Source of the DNA: a virus
IMG/VR virus record: IMGVR_UViG_3300025085_000002
Location: 62,001 to 126,000 of that record
DNA length: 64,000 nucleotides
Strand: one strand, 5' to 3'
The position numbers were made by a program, and so were the translations under genes. Below, piece by piece: positions 48,846-57,383 of this stretch (the first letter of the stretch is position 1; every line of letters begins with the position of its first letter). Under the pieces are notes generated by a model. That model worked only from the letters and a program-made list of their open reading frames with translations. It did not search any database and had not been told where the DNA came from.

Positions 48846-49172
48846 ATGATTTACGACCCTAATAATGAATTAACCGAAGAAGAGATAACTCAATTGAGTG
48901 AAGATGCATTCTTCGAGTATTTAGATACCAAAGCAGAGTATCTTAAAACAAAGACACGACCATTGGGTCAGTATCATACTAAGATGTATGCAGCATTAAG
49001 TAAAGGTGATAAGTTGACAACTAAGGAGTTGAAGAGAGCAAAAGAAATTGGTCAGTTAGGTGACAATGAAGTTAACGAAAAGATTGCTGAGGCCGCTTCT
49101 AAATTGGGTGGCGACCCTAAGTATAACAACGTTGATAACGTAAAGACTAATAGGTCAGAGTGGTTTGATTAG
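48846..49172 (+). CDS. Hypothetical acidic protein
   Basis: 108 residues, helical, acidic. SEDAFFEYLDTKAEYLKTK and a KLGGDPKYNN segment. Not recognised. Confidence 0.55.
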   Translation: MIYDPNNELTEEEITQLSEDAFFEYLDTKAEYLKTKTRPLGQYHTKMYAALSKGDKLTTKELKRAKEIGQLGDNEVNEKIAEAASKLGGDPKYNNVDNVKTNRSEWFD

Positions 49173-49173
49173 T

Positions 49174-49347
49174 ATGGGATTTAATAAAAAAACATTACCA
49201 AGTAAGGAAAAACTTCAGAGTATGGTTTATGACTATGGAACTGAAGAGGTTGTACTTAGATATAAAAACGCAGATATGTTAATGGGTAATTCCGATGCTA
49301 TGGCGTATTTACAAACTATAATAAGAGAGTATGAATTGGGAAGATAA
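49174..49347 (+). CDS. Hypothetical small protein
   Basis: 57 residues, starts MGFNKKTLPSKEKLQSM. Follows directly and overlaps the next start. Not recognised. Confidence 0.5.
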   Translation: MGFNKKTLPSKEKLQSMVYDYGTEEVVLRYKNADMLMGNSDAMAYLQTIIREYELGR

Positions 49348-49960
49348 AGACGAGTTCGAAGATATGTTTTCCGAAGTTAGAAAGCAACTATATAAAGATG
49401 ATTTTTTTCATTTAATGAATATTGAACACATTGAGAAGTTCCTTGAGTATTTAAGAGATGACTTGTCCAATTCCAATGACGATGACTTATTGTCCGATGT
49501 TCTTATGAAAACTTTTAGGACATATGAAATGTGGGAGACTGATAACGCATTATCTGAATTATCAGACAAGGGGTTGGTACGGATGGTATTACGTGCGGAT
49601 GGTAAGTTGGCTTACGAAGCAACTGACGATGGTGTAGAACTCAATGACTATATTCAATCTATGGCAAGTCATATGGATTATAGAGAAGATAATCAAACAG
49701 ACTATATTATGGATTTAAAATATTCACCTGAAATATTTAGAGTAACTGGTGCTGATGATGCATTAAAATTTGTTGACCATGGAGATAACTTTGAGTTCAT
49801 TGTTATCCCCGCTGGAAGACAACACGATGGTGAAGAGTTCGTTGAATTCTATCATACAATTTTCACTCATTATAATGATCCTGGCCCTAATGGTCAGTAT
49901 GAGTTAGTAGACGAGGTTCAGCTCTACGATATGTTAAACAATAATTATAATCAATATTAA
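49331..49960 (+). CDS. Hypothetical acidic protein
   Basis: 209 residues; two-part, with a helical N-terminus (about residues 1-110) and a C-terminal beta part (DNFEFIVIPAGRQHDG). Not recognised. Confidence 0.6.
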   Translation: MNWEDKDEFEDMFSEVRKQLYKDDFFHLMNIEHIEKFLEYLRDDLSNSNDDDLLSDVLMKTFRTYEMWETDNALSELSDKGLVRMVLRADGKLAYEATDDGVELNDYIQSMASHMDYREDNQTDYIMDLKYSPEIFRVTGADDALKFVDHGDNFEFIVIPAGRQHDGEEFVEFYHTIFTHYNDPGPNGQYELVDEVQLYDMLNNNYNQY

Positions 49961-49973
49961 ATAAAAGTAAATT

Positions 49974-50174
49974 ATGAGTTATTACATTGCAAAAGTAAAG
50001 GTTCATCATGAAGATGACAAAGGAAGAGTTAAAAAAGTAACTGAACAATATTTAGTTCAAGCCATATCTGTAACGGATGCTGAAACTAAGGTTGTTGCTG
50101 AATTCGAAGGAAGTAATTTAGAGTTCGAGGTAACTGCTGTCGTTGACACTAAAATTATCAGTGTTATACAATGA
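49974..50174 (+). CDS. DUF4494-like protein
   Basis: 66 residues. YYIAKVKVHHEDDKGRVKKV and EQYLVQAISVTDAETKV match the short Bacteroidota family DUF4494, of unknown function. Its presence supports a Bacteroidota host. Confidence 0.68.
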   Translation: MSYYIAKVKVHHEDDKGRVKKVTEQYLVQAISVTDAETKVVAEFEGSNLEFEVTAVVDTKIISVIQ

Positions 50175-50383
50175 TATACTCAGTAGGTGATAATGTAGTA
50201 GTAAACGTGAACGGCACTAACCGAGTTGGTGCCGTCACGATTGCTAAAAAGCTTAAAAAGGGGTGGGTCTATTCAGTACATTTGGAAAATGGAAAGACGC
50301 TTGAATCATGTTCGGTTAACAAAGAGTTGACAACGTATCACATAAGTCGTACACTTACAAAGATATTTAATAATGGTAATTGA
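50171..50383 (+). CDS. Hypothetical protein, SH3-like core
   Basis: 70 residues; YSVGDNVVVNVNGTNRVGAV and GWVYSVHLENGK suggest a small SH3-like beta-barrel. Overlaps both neighbours. Confidence 0.5.
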   Translation: MIYSVGDNVVVNVNGTNRVGAVTIAKKLKKGWVYSVHLENGKTLESCSVNKELTTYHISRTLTKIFNNGN

Positions 50384-50669
50384 TGTTAAGAAATTTAAAT
50401 CTTTAAAACGTAAGGTCTTAAAGAAGTACCCATCCGCTAAAACTGAAATGACCACTGATGGTCGTTTTACAATATCAAATGGAAATGGTGGTTCTATTGG
50501 TTTAGAGTTTATGATACCACCACAAGACAGTGTTAGTATGGCGTGGTTTTGGGCAGCAGAGTGTGTTAGGTATAAGCAAAATATTAATAGAACACACCCC
50601 ATACGAAGTGCTATGAGTTTTAACGAGAAAAAGTTTAATAGAGTTTCTCGTAGAAATCGCAGAAAGTGA
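50373..50669 (+). CDS. Hypothetical basic protein
   Basis: 98 residues, basic ends and a central GNGGSIGLEFMIPP. Not recognised. Confidence 0.5.
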   Translation: MVIDVKKFKSLKRKVLKKYPSAKTEMTTDGRFTISNGNGGSIGLEFMIPPQDSVSMAWFWAAECVRYKQNINRTHPIRSAMSFNEKKFNRVSRRNRRK

Positions 50670-50690
50670 TTTTATTAAAGTTGTGAAAAC

Positions 50691-50698
50691 TATTTATA
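50691..50698 (+). promoter_or_regulatory. TATTTATA box, candidate late promoter
   Basis: AACTATTTATAGTAAATAAAC 23 bases before ATG 50721. Confidence 0.35.
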
Positions 50699-50720
50699 GT
50701 AAATAAACAATTTCTATATA

Positions 50721-51020
50721 ATGAAAAAGCACAACAATAAACAACGTGGGTTTGTAAACCAATCTTATGGAGTTACAGAAAGTGAGGTCGTTCGACAGGC
50801 CAAAGCTTATGGTAAAAATTATAGTTCAATAGACTTCGCTTTTAATCCTGATTTAACAAAGGAAGATTTTCCTATAAAAAATCGTATGGAGCTTGGGTCG
50901 TTAATAGTGGGTAACCATGAAATTGAATTAACAAAGTCGGAAGCAACGAAGATTATTCAAACATTGGAAACTGCTATATCTTCGACTCAACAACGATATC
51001 GGTTAGGTATTTTAAACTAA
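50721..51020 (+). CDS. Hypothetical protein
   Basis: 99 residues, mostly helical C-terminus (HEIELTKSEATKIIQTLETA). Not recognised. Confidence 0.55.
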   Translation: MKKHNNKQRGFVNQSYGVTESEVVRQAKAYGKNYSSIDFAFNPDLTKEDFPIKNRMELGSLIVGNHEIELTKSEATKIIQTLETAISSTQQRYRLGILN

Positions 51021-51029
51021 AATTTAAAA

Positions 51030-51398
51030 GTGGGTGATGATGTAATTTCAAGGATACTAACTTCAACGTTGGATACCACTGACCATGGAGATGTTTCTGA
51101 ATTAGCATTATTTTTAGATGATGGGGTCTCTACAATCTTAACGGAACGTAAAGACCCTTACTTCACCATAGCTAAGCAAAAGATAAAACAACTCATTACC
51201 TTTGCGGACGAATCCCCCTCAGTAGATTACACTAACAAAATGATTAAGAGTCTACTTAGATTGGAGTCTTACATAGCGGACCAAACAATGGATTTGGTAT
51301 TTGTTGAAATTTGTTTAGAGTGTGCTAGGGATAAAAATATAATAACACGAGAGGCTTTAATTTTATTAAATGAGATACATAACTCAATTAATAGATAG
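51030..51398 (+). CDS. Hypothetical protein
   Basis: 122 residues, GTG start. Helical throughout with an internal Cys pair (FVEICLECARD). Not recognised. Confidence 0.5.
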   Translation: MGDDVISRILTSTLDTTDHGDVSELALFLDDGVSTILTERKDPYFTIAKQKIKQLITFADESPSVDYTNKMIKSLLRLESYIADQTMDLVFVEICLECARDKNIITREALILLNEIHNSINR

Positions 51399-51430
51399 TT
51401 ATAGTAAACGGAAGGGATATTGGTGTTATT

Positions 51431-51790
51431 ATGGAAAATTATTTTGGAGAATGGCATTGGGATGAATCTGAATATAACTTCTTTATGTCACTTGGGGTTG
51501 TAGCCAAATTAGAATACGTATACGATTACTTTAATATATCGGATGACGTTCTTTTTGAGTTTGAGGTTGACGATGAATTTGACATTGACGATGAACATAC
51601 ATCAGCTACGTCTATTGATGTAGTTATTACTGATACACATTTTCTTTTAACGTGTAATGACTATGATATAGCTATGAAAACAATAAGCACGTTTCAAATG
51701 GATGGTTATATATTGACGTTTGATAAGAAAAAAGGTGACACTTATTTCTATAAATGTATAGGAATGTCACAACCACTATCGGTAAACTGA
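51431..51790 (+). CDS. Hypothetical acidic protein
   Basis: 119 residues, Asp/Glu-rich (FEVDDEFDIDDEHT), beta C-terminus. Not recognised. Confidence 0.55.
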   Translation: MENYFGEWHWDESEYNFFMSLGVVAKLEYVYDYFNISDDVLFEFEVDDEFDIDDEHTSATSIDVVITDTHFLLTCNDYDIAMKTISTFQMDGYILTFDKKKGDTYFYKCIGMSQPLSVN

Positions 51791-51870
51791 CATCGTGTCA
51801 TGAAATAATCAATTGGTCTACATATTGTTCTATTGTTAATGTATTAATAAATTAATAAAAGGAATATAAT

Positions 51871-52215
51871 ATGACGTTTAATAGACTAAACACAATGGTC
51901 TCCGACTTTATGTTGGGGGAGTGGGGGAATGAAGCAGGCCTTAATTCAAATACTGCTTTTTTAAAAGATGATGTACTAACTATGGAATTCGCAGTGCCTG
52001 GATTGTCCAATGAAGACATCGATGTTATTGTTGCTGACCGAATGATTGAAATCAAAGCTGAAAAGGAACATCGTAAATTGGAAAAGAGATACAAGATACA
52101 TGATGCGTTTGATATAAATAAAACATCTGCTGTTGCTAAGGATGGGTTACTTATTGTATCAATACCTAAGTATGAGGACCGTAAGGCTAAATCGATAAAA
52201 GTAAAAGTTAAATAG
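51871..52215 (+). CDS. Small heat-shock protein (Hsp20/alpha-crystallin)
   Basis: 114 residues, at the short end for the family. LTMEFAVPGLSNEDIDVIV and DRMIEIKAEKE match the first strands of the alpha-crystallin domain, and AVAKDGLLIVSIPK is the conserved G-x-L core. It binds unfolding proteins as an ATP-independent holdase. AAAGGAATATAAT upstream is a fair ribosome site. Confidence 0.88.
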   Translation: MTFNRLNTMVSDFMLGEWGNEAGLNSNTAFLKDDVLTMEFAVPGLSNEDIDVIVADRMIEIKAEKEHRKLEKRYKIHDAFDINKTSAVAKDGLLIVSIPKYEDRKAKSIKVKVK

Positions 52216-52412
52216 TGTATAGATTCTTCAGGTCGCAAAAAGTTACGTTTAATGATAAGTTGTTCATCGTGGTTAAAAAAATTAAAATTGACCGAAATCC
52301 GATAATTGATGTATGGAAGGAACACCTTAACGCTGATACTGTTTTAAAAAGAGATGGATACTATTGGTTTTGTGAGGAAATTCCTTCAATTGACTTTGAA
52401 GAATTAACATAA
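52215..52412 (+). CDS. Hypothetical small protein
   Basis: 65 residues, GTG start overlapping the Hsp20 stop. Basic N-terminal half (RFFRSQKVTFNDK), FCEEIPSIDFEEL end. Not recognised. Confidence 0.5.
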   Translation: MYRFFRSQKVTFNDKLFIVVKKIKIDRNPIIDVWKEHLNADTVLKRDGYYWFCEEIPSIDFEELT

Positions 52413-52459
52413 ATTTAACATAGGGGGCTTGTATAGTCCCCTTTTTTTTTGTACATTTA
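52404..52459 (+). promoter_or_regulatory. Class I phage promoter overlapping a terminator
   Basis: TTAACA at 52404 and 52415, TTGT at 52429, 19-base spacer, TACATTTA at 52452. The -33 box lies in the hairpin loop and nine Ts fill the spacer. Confidence 0.78.
52422..52450 (+). terminator. Rho-independent terminator nested in promoter
   Basis: GGGGGCT/AGTCCCC stem (7 bp, loop TGTAT) followed by nine Ts. It ends the Hsp20 transcript while the same bases form the promoter of uvsE. Confidence 0.72.
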
Positions 52460-52478
52460 CATAGTAAATAAGAAACAT

Positions 52479-53408
52479 ATGACAAACCTCGGATATTGCT
52501 GTATCAACATGACCCTTCGTAAGGACAAGATTACTACCAATCGTAGTATGATTAAAAAAACATTCCTTAAAGAAGGTATCAGTAGGTCATCAGACCTTGC
52601 ATTACAAAATGCTAAAGACCTTGTAGAGATTATCAAATGGAACGAACGTAATGGTTTCAAACTATTCCGTATGTCGTCTGACTTAGTTCCATGGGCTAGT
52701 GAGTTCAAGTTATCAGATATGCCAGACTATACTAAGTTTAGTAATGTACTCAAGGGTGCAGGTACTTTAGCTAAGTCGTATGGTCAACGTATCACTTCAC
52801 ATCCTGGCCCATTCAATGTATTGGTGTCACCTAATGATAGAGTTGTAGATAACACGATTAGAGACCTTTCAATACACGGAGAACACTTTGACCTTATGGG
52901 GTTAGAGAGAAGTCATCAGAACCCTATTAACATCCATTGTAATGGTGTCTATGGTGATAAGATGTCTGCTATGAATCGTTTCATCACAAACTTCAAGAGA
53001 TTGCCTGAGTCAGTCCAATCACGATTGGTTGTTGAGAACGATGACAAAGCAAGTATGTACTCAGTCAAAGACCTTATGTACCTACACGAACATATTGGTA
53101 TTCCGATTACGTTTGACTATCACCACCACAAATTCAATACCGGTGGGTTGTCTGAACAAGAAGCACTTGAGTTGGCTATGTCAACGTGGGGTGACTACAA
53201 ACCCTTAGTCCATTACTCTGAATCACGTCTATTGGAACAAGAAGGTGTAAAAGCACAAGCACATTCTGATTTTATCTATTCTGAAATCAATACATATGGT
53301 CATTCTTTAGACATTGAGGTCGAGGCTAAGATGAAGGAGTTGACTGTGTTAGATTATCTTTCCAATTTTGGTACACATCCAAAAGGGCATAGTATGGGGA
53401 AAGCTTGA
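52479..53408 (+). CDS. uvsE: UV damage endonuclease UvsE/UvdE
   Basis: 309 residues from ATG 52479. LGYCCINMTLR start, FKLFRMSSDLVPWASE and ITSHPGPFNVL, NPINIHCNGVYGDK, VVENDD and FDYHHHKF are the metal-binding motifs of the TIM-barrel UvdE family. It nicks 5' of UV photoproducts for alternative excision repair. Downstream of a class I promoter, so possibly an early repair gene. Confidence 0.93.
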   Translation: MTNLGYCCINMTLRKDKITTNRSMIKKTFLKEGISRSSDLALQNAKDLVEIIKWNERNGFKLFRMSSDLVPWASEFKLSDMPDYTKFSNVLKGAGTLAKSYGQRITSHPGPFNVLVSPNDRVVDNTIRDLSIHGEHFDLMGLERSHQNPINIHCNGVYGDKMSAMNRFITNFKRLPESVQSRLVVENDDKASMYSVKDLMYLHEHIGIPITFDYHHHKFNTGGLSEQEALELAMSTWGDYKPLVHYSESRLLEQEGVKAQAHSDFIYSEINTYGHSLDIEVEAKMKELTVLDYLSNFGTHPKGHSMGKA

Positions 53409-53437
53409 TTTAATTAATTTATTAATTATTTTCCTGA

Positions 53438-53445
53438 TATTTATA
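53438..53445 (+). promoter_or_regulatory. TATTTATA box, candidate late promoter
   Basis: GATATTTATACCTATC inside a CCTGATA...TATCAGG hairpin, 100 bases before ATG 53546. Confidence 0.28.
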
Positions 53446-53545
53446 CCTATCAGGTGGTTAACTTGGCTTGAGCTGCTTAGCGAAAACGTAGTTTAATAAT
53501 AAGTACAACTCCTGAAGTTAGTAAAACCAATTTGTGGAAAAATAA

Positions 53546-54577
53546 ATGAAAAAACTTTTTAATAGGAAGAATATGTTCATACTTCTAATGACTATCAGTA
53601 CATTAGGGTTAGCTATTTCAGCTGCATATTATTCAGTATTTGGATTGAGTTCACTGTTTGCTGGTGCTAGAACTGAGGTAATAATAATGGCGGGTTCATT
53701 AGAGTTTTCTAAACTTATAATAGCATCATACTTACATAACAATTGGAAGACTGCTGGTTGGATGAAGTGGTATCTTACCTTAGCAGTTGGTGTATTAATG
53801 GTAATCACCTCAGCAGGTATCTATGGATTCTTAACATCAGCATATCAAAAGACTGCTGACCAATTAGGTGTATTGGATAAGCAAGTTCAAGTAATTGATT
53901 TAAAGAAGGGAAGATTCCAAGAACAATTGGATTACTTTAATATAGAAAAGAATCAGTTATCGGAATCAATTACGGAACTACGTAATGGGCTATCTAATAA
54001 TGTAGTACAATATCGTGATAAAGAAACTGGTCAGATTATAACAACAACGTCATCATCTCAACGTAGAGCTTTGGAACGTCAATTAGCATCAGCAGTTGAA
54101 TCACGTGATGGTATATCTATAAAAATTGAGGTATTGACCGATTCAATTACATCACTTGATTTAAAAGTATTGGATTTGGAATCTAATAATGAAGTAGCTG
54201 CCGAAGTCGGACCATTGAGATATATGTCCGCAATAACCGGCCGACCTATGAATGTGATTGTGAATTGGTTTACATTACTTATAGTATTTGTATTTGACCC
54301 ACTTGCTATTTCAATGGTAATAGCATTAAACAAGTTAACATCTAAACCTACTGATGTAAAACTACCAATCTCTGAAGAGGAAGAGTCAGACGAAGTTATC
54401 GATGATGTTATTGTGCCAGAACTTACCAAAGTACCAGTTGTACCAAAGACTGAACCAATTGAAAAGGAAGATGTAACATTTATCCCAACGGATGATGATG
54501 CTAGAAAATTATATGGTGAGAATCGTAAATCCAATTCAAAGACTAAACATATATACAAAAACGCATCTACTAAATAA
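53546..54577 (+). CDS. Membrane protein with coiled coil
   Basis: 343 residues. About three membrane helices in the first 95 residues, a long coiled coil (about 105-215), a helix near 225-250 and a Pro/Glu/Lys-rich soluble tail. Similar architectures occur in T4-like marine phages without known function. May span the inner membrane to act on host physiology or DNA injection. Confidence 0.6.
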   Translation: MKKLFNRKNMFILLMTISTLGLAISAAYYSVFGLSSLFAGARTEVIIMAGSLEFSKLIIASYLHNNWKTAGWMKWYLTLAVGVLMVITSAGIYGFLTSAYQKTADQLGVLDKQVQVIDLKKGRFQEQLDYFNIEKNQLSESITELRNGLSNNVVQYRDKETGQIITTTSSSQRRALERQLASAVESRDGISIKIEVLTDSITSLDLKVLDLESNNEVAAEVGPLRYMSAITGRPMNVIVNWFTLLIVFVFDPLAISMVIALNKLTSKPTDVKLPISEEEESDEVIDDVIVPELTKVPVVPKTEPIEKEDVTFIPTDDDARKLYGENRKSNSKTKHIYKNASTK

Positions 54578-54579
54578 AT

Positions 54580-54610
54580 TTGTGTATGTCAATATTTTTT
54601 TGTATATTGT
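54580..54610 (+). promoter_or_regulatory. Bacteroidota-type promoter of clpP
   Basis: TTGT at 54580, 19-base spacer, TATATTGT at 54603, then a 25-base leader before ATG 54636. Confidence 0.7.
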
Positions 54611-54635
54611 ATATAAATAAACAAGTTATAAACTA

Positions 54636-55265
54636 ATGGATGAACTATACAACACAACACCAACCTCTGCTGGAGTTAATTTAAGTTATCATGATACGGA
54701 TAACTCTAAAGATGGCCATAAAAGTTTTTATCGTGAATTCGATTATGGTATAGACACCACGGACAATGTTATCTTAATACAAGATGAAATATCAAGTGGG
54801 TTAACATTTGACATTGTATCTAAGGTCAGATTACTTCTGAAGATAAATGGTGATATCAATACTATTAATATATTACTCAACTCTCCTGGTGGGGATGTAA
54901 TCGAAACTTTAGCTTTGATAGATTACATGAAGTCTCAAGAAGCTCAAGGTATTAAGTTTAATATCATCGTAAGAGGGTCAGCTATGTCAGCAGCAGCACT
55001 TCTACTTACTTGTGGTACTGGTCTACGGGCTGCATCTAAACACTCTAAGATTATGGTACATCAATTATCAACAGTCGCAGTAGGTAAGTTGAGTGATGTT
55101 AAATCAAACGCACGATTCTCTGAAGAGTTAGAGAATGATTGTAATCAACTTATGGCTGAAAATTCTAAAATGGACAAAGAGTATTGGGAAGGTATATCTT
55201 CTTCAGACTACTTTATGTCAGCAGAAAAAGCACTTGAGTGTGGTATCATCGATAAAATAATTTAA
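54636..55265 (+). CDS. clpP: ClpP-like serine protease
   Basis: 209 residues. LLNSPGGDVIETLALIDYM and RGSAMSAAALLL match ClpP; the catalytic Ser is Ser118 and IMVHQLS supplies His142. As in ClpP, the Gly-rich strand precedes a buried active site. It may work with host ClpA/ClpX and the phage ClpS-like adaptor, or serve as the prohead protease, as ClpP folds do in some phages. Confidence 0.87.
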   Translation: MDELYNTTPTSAGVNLSYHDTDNSKDGHKSFYREFDYGIDTTDNVILIQDEISSGLTFDIVSKVRLLLKINGDINTINILLNSPGGDVIETLALIDYMKSQEAQGIKFNIIVRGSAMSAAALLLTCGTGLRAASKHSKIMVHQLSTVAVGKLSDVKSNARFSEELENDCNQLMAENSKMDKEYWEGISSSDYFMSAEKALECGIIDKII

Positions 55266-55271
55266 AATAAT

Positions 55272-56051
55272 ATGTTAGACTTTTTCACAGCAGAAGAACT
55301 CGTAGAGAACTACGAGAAGTTCCGTAAACTAATTAACAAAACATTTGAAGGTGACCGATTAGAGGCACTTAATAAAATGTACGACCACTTCGAAGAACGT
55401 ATGATTTATACACCAGCATCTTCGGTAGAACATTACCACAATGCATTTCCAGGTGGATACATCGACCACGTTCTTAGGGTAACACGTAATGCTTTAAAAG
55501 TATACGACCTTTATTCTGAGTTAGGTGGTGTTGGTGATTATAGTAGAGAAAGTCTAATATTCACAGCACTACACCACGACCTTGGTAAGTTGGGTACGCC
55601 TGAGTTGGATTACTATGTTAAGAATGATTCCGAATGGCACATAAAGAATCAAGGTAAGATTTACAAAACAAATTCAGACATCCATTGGATGAATCTAAAC
55701 GATAGAACATTCTATCTACTAAACTACTTTGGTATTCAATGTACCCAAGAAGAATGGATTGGTATTAAACTTACTGATGGGTTGTATGACGAGAATAACA
55801 AAGAGTATTTTATCAAGTACAATAAAGATGACGCATTAAAAACATCGATGCCATACGTAATGCATACCGCTGACTTATTCGCTGCAAGATACGAGAATGA
55901 GAGATGGATGAAAGAAATGAATCCAATAAAGTCTACACGGAAGTCAACTATTGGTAGACCTAAGAAGGGGAATTTAGGTGACGCTTTTACTAATAGTAAT
56001 ACTGATACTAAAAGTGTATTCGACGCGTTTAAAGGAATTATAGAGGAGTAA
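55272..56051 (+). CDS. HD-domain phosphohydrolase
   Basis: 259 residues. SVEHYHNAFPGGYIDHVLRV, ALHHDLGKLG (the H-HD pair) and VMHTADLFAARYE are motifs of HD metal phosphohydrolases that act on nucleotides or phosphodiesters. C-terminal tail is basic and low-complexity. Confidence 0.8.
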   Translation: MLDFFTAEELVENYEKFRKLINKTFEGDRLEALNKMYDHFEERMIYTPASSVEHYHNAFPGGYIDHVLRVTRNALKVYDLYSELGGVGDYSRESLIFTALHHDLGKLGTPELDYYVKNDSEWHIKNQGKIYKTNSDIHWMNLNDRTFYLLNYFGIQCTQEEWIGIKLTDGLYDENNKEYFIKYNKDDALKTSMPYVMHTADLFAARYENERWMKEMNPIKSTRKSTIGRPKKGNLGDAFTNSNTDTKSVFDAFKGIIEE

Positions 56052-56052
56052 T

Positions 56053-56334
56053 ATGATTATAACAATTATTATATTATCAATAACAACAATCGTATTTTTA
56101 TTTAGTACGATAAACCTTCTTCGTAAGAACGAAGCATACGAAGATGTTGTGGAAGAGCAGGAGATAGTAATATCAGACACCGCAAATAGAATTGATGATT
56201 CTATGGCTAAGATGAAAGAGATTGATAAGTTAGGTTCTTTTGAAGCAGATGATGAGACTGGATTTATCTTTAAGAATTTGTATGAAGTAATTGAGCAATT
56301 AGAAAAGTACTATGGGTCGAAAGAGGAAGAATAA
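56053..56334 (+). CDS. Small membrane-anchored coiled-coil protein
   Basis: 93 residues; N-terminal membrane helix (IITIIILSITTIVFLFSTINLL), acidic helical remainder. Overlaps the sigma factor gene. Not recognised. Confidence 0.55.
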   Translation: MIITIIILSITTIVFLFSTINLLRKNEAYEDVVEEQEIVISDTANRIDDSMAKMKEIDKLGSFEADDETGFIFKNLYEVIEQLEKYYGSKEEE

Positions 56335-57028
56335 AAGATATTTTAATAAAATAAATGAGATTGCAATCAACGCATATAACAATTGTGATGACCAGCGACT
56401 AAAGAATAAAATATACAATCGGTTTATTCATTACCCATTTGATAAACTTGCAGAGAATGTAATACATACTTACAAGACTTATTATTTTGAAGTTCCATAC
56501 GAAGATGTTAAAGCAAATGTAGTAGCATTCTTAAATGAGAAGATTCATAAGTTCAATGGAGACAATGGTAGAGCGTTCTCATACTTTACTGTAATAGCAC
56601 GTAACTATTTGTTCAATGAAAACAATGCTAATTATGCTCGTATGAAAATGAGAGATGGTGTTGAAGTCATAGACTCGTCACGTGATATTGTAAATGAGGT
56701 ATTCGATAAACGACAAATGGAAGCTCTAAAAGATTTCATGGATTACTATGTAATGTACATGGATAGTAATATTCTTACAATATTCAATAAAGAACGGGAC
56801 CAAAAGATAGCAGATTCGCTTACTGAATTATTTAGAACACGTGATAACCTATATTCTTACAATAAAAAGGCTCTCTATATACTTATTAGGGAGAGAACTG
56901 GAGTTCAGACTCAATACATCACACGTGTGGTAGGTAAGATGAAGGTTATATACAAAGAACTATATATCGATTTTATGAAAGGTGATATATTACCAGTAAC
57001 ACATCGAGTGGAGGAATTTAATGGATAA
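56312..57028 (+). CDS. gp55-like late sigma factor
   Basis: 238 residues. HKFNGDNGRAFSYFTVIARNYLFNENN around residues 85-112 resembles the sigma-70 region 2 core ('F..Y....RN..') as in T4 gp55. A basic N-terminus may bind core RNA polymerase. It sits directly before the baseplate genes, where T4-like phages need late transcription. The -10 it uses may be the TATTTATA box. Confidence 0.72.
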   Translation: MGRKRKNKRYFNKINEIAINAYNNCDDQRLKNKIYNRFIHYPFDKLAENVIHTYKTYYFEVPYEDVKANVVAFLNEKIHKFNGDNGRAFSYFTVIARNYLFNENNANYARMKMRDGVEVIDSSRDIVNEVFDKRQMEALKDFMDYYVMYMDSNILTIFNKERDQKIADSLTELFRTRDNLYSYNKKALYILIRERTGVQTQYITRVVGKMKVIYKELYIDFMKGDILPVTHRVEEFNG

Positions 57029-57383
57029 GGATACTGAATTATTTAAAGGTAAGTCTTTCTCGGATATTATGTCAGACATATATTCCAATCAAAAAAAGAA
57101 AGACCGCCAAATCAAACTACTGATTGCTCAACTCGAACCAATGGTTAAGAGTTTGGGTGATGCATCAGTAGTTGTACCTTTGATAAAAGAATACTTAGAT
57201 ATATCAGTTCGTAATGACGATGCTTTAATTAAATTAGCAGCAATCGTCCAACGTATGATGAAGGACAACAATTCGGGCTCAGATGGTGGTATGTTATTAT
57301 CACCAGAGGAGAAGAGACAATTGATGGATGCTATTGATGAGGTTGAGAAAGACCTACCTAAAGACGATGGGGGTGATGAATGA
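57021..57383 (+). CDS. Hypothetical protein
   Basis: 120 residues, helical, with a SPEEKRQLMDAIDEVEKDL end. Between the sigma factor and baseplate hub, so a small late-gene cofactor (gp33-like role) is conceivable but not shown. Confidence 0.5.
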   Translation: MDKDTELFKGKSFSDIMSDIYSNQKKKDRQIKLLIAQLEPMVKSLGDASVVVPLIKEYLDISVRNDDALIKLAAIVQRMMKDNNSGSDGGMLLSPEEKRQLMDAIDEVEKDLPKDDGGDE

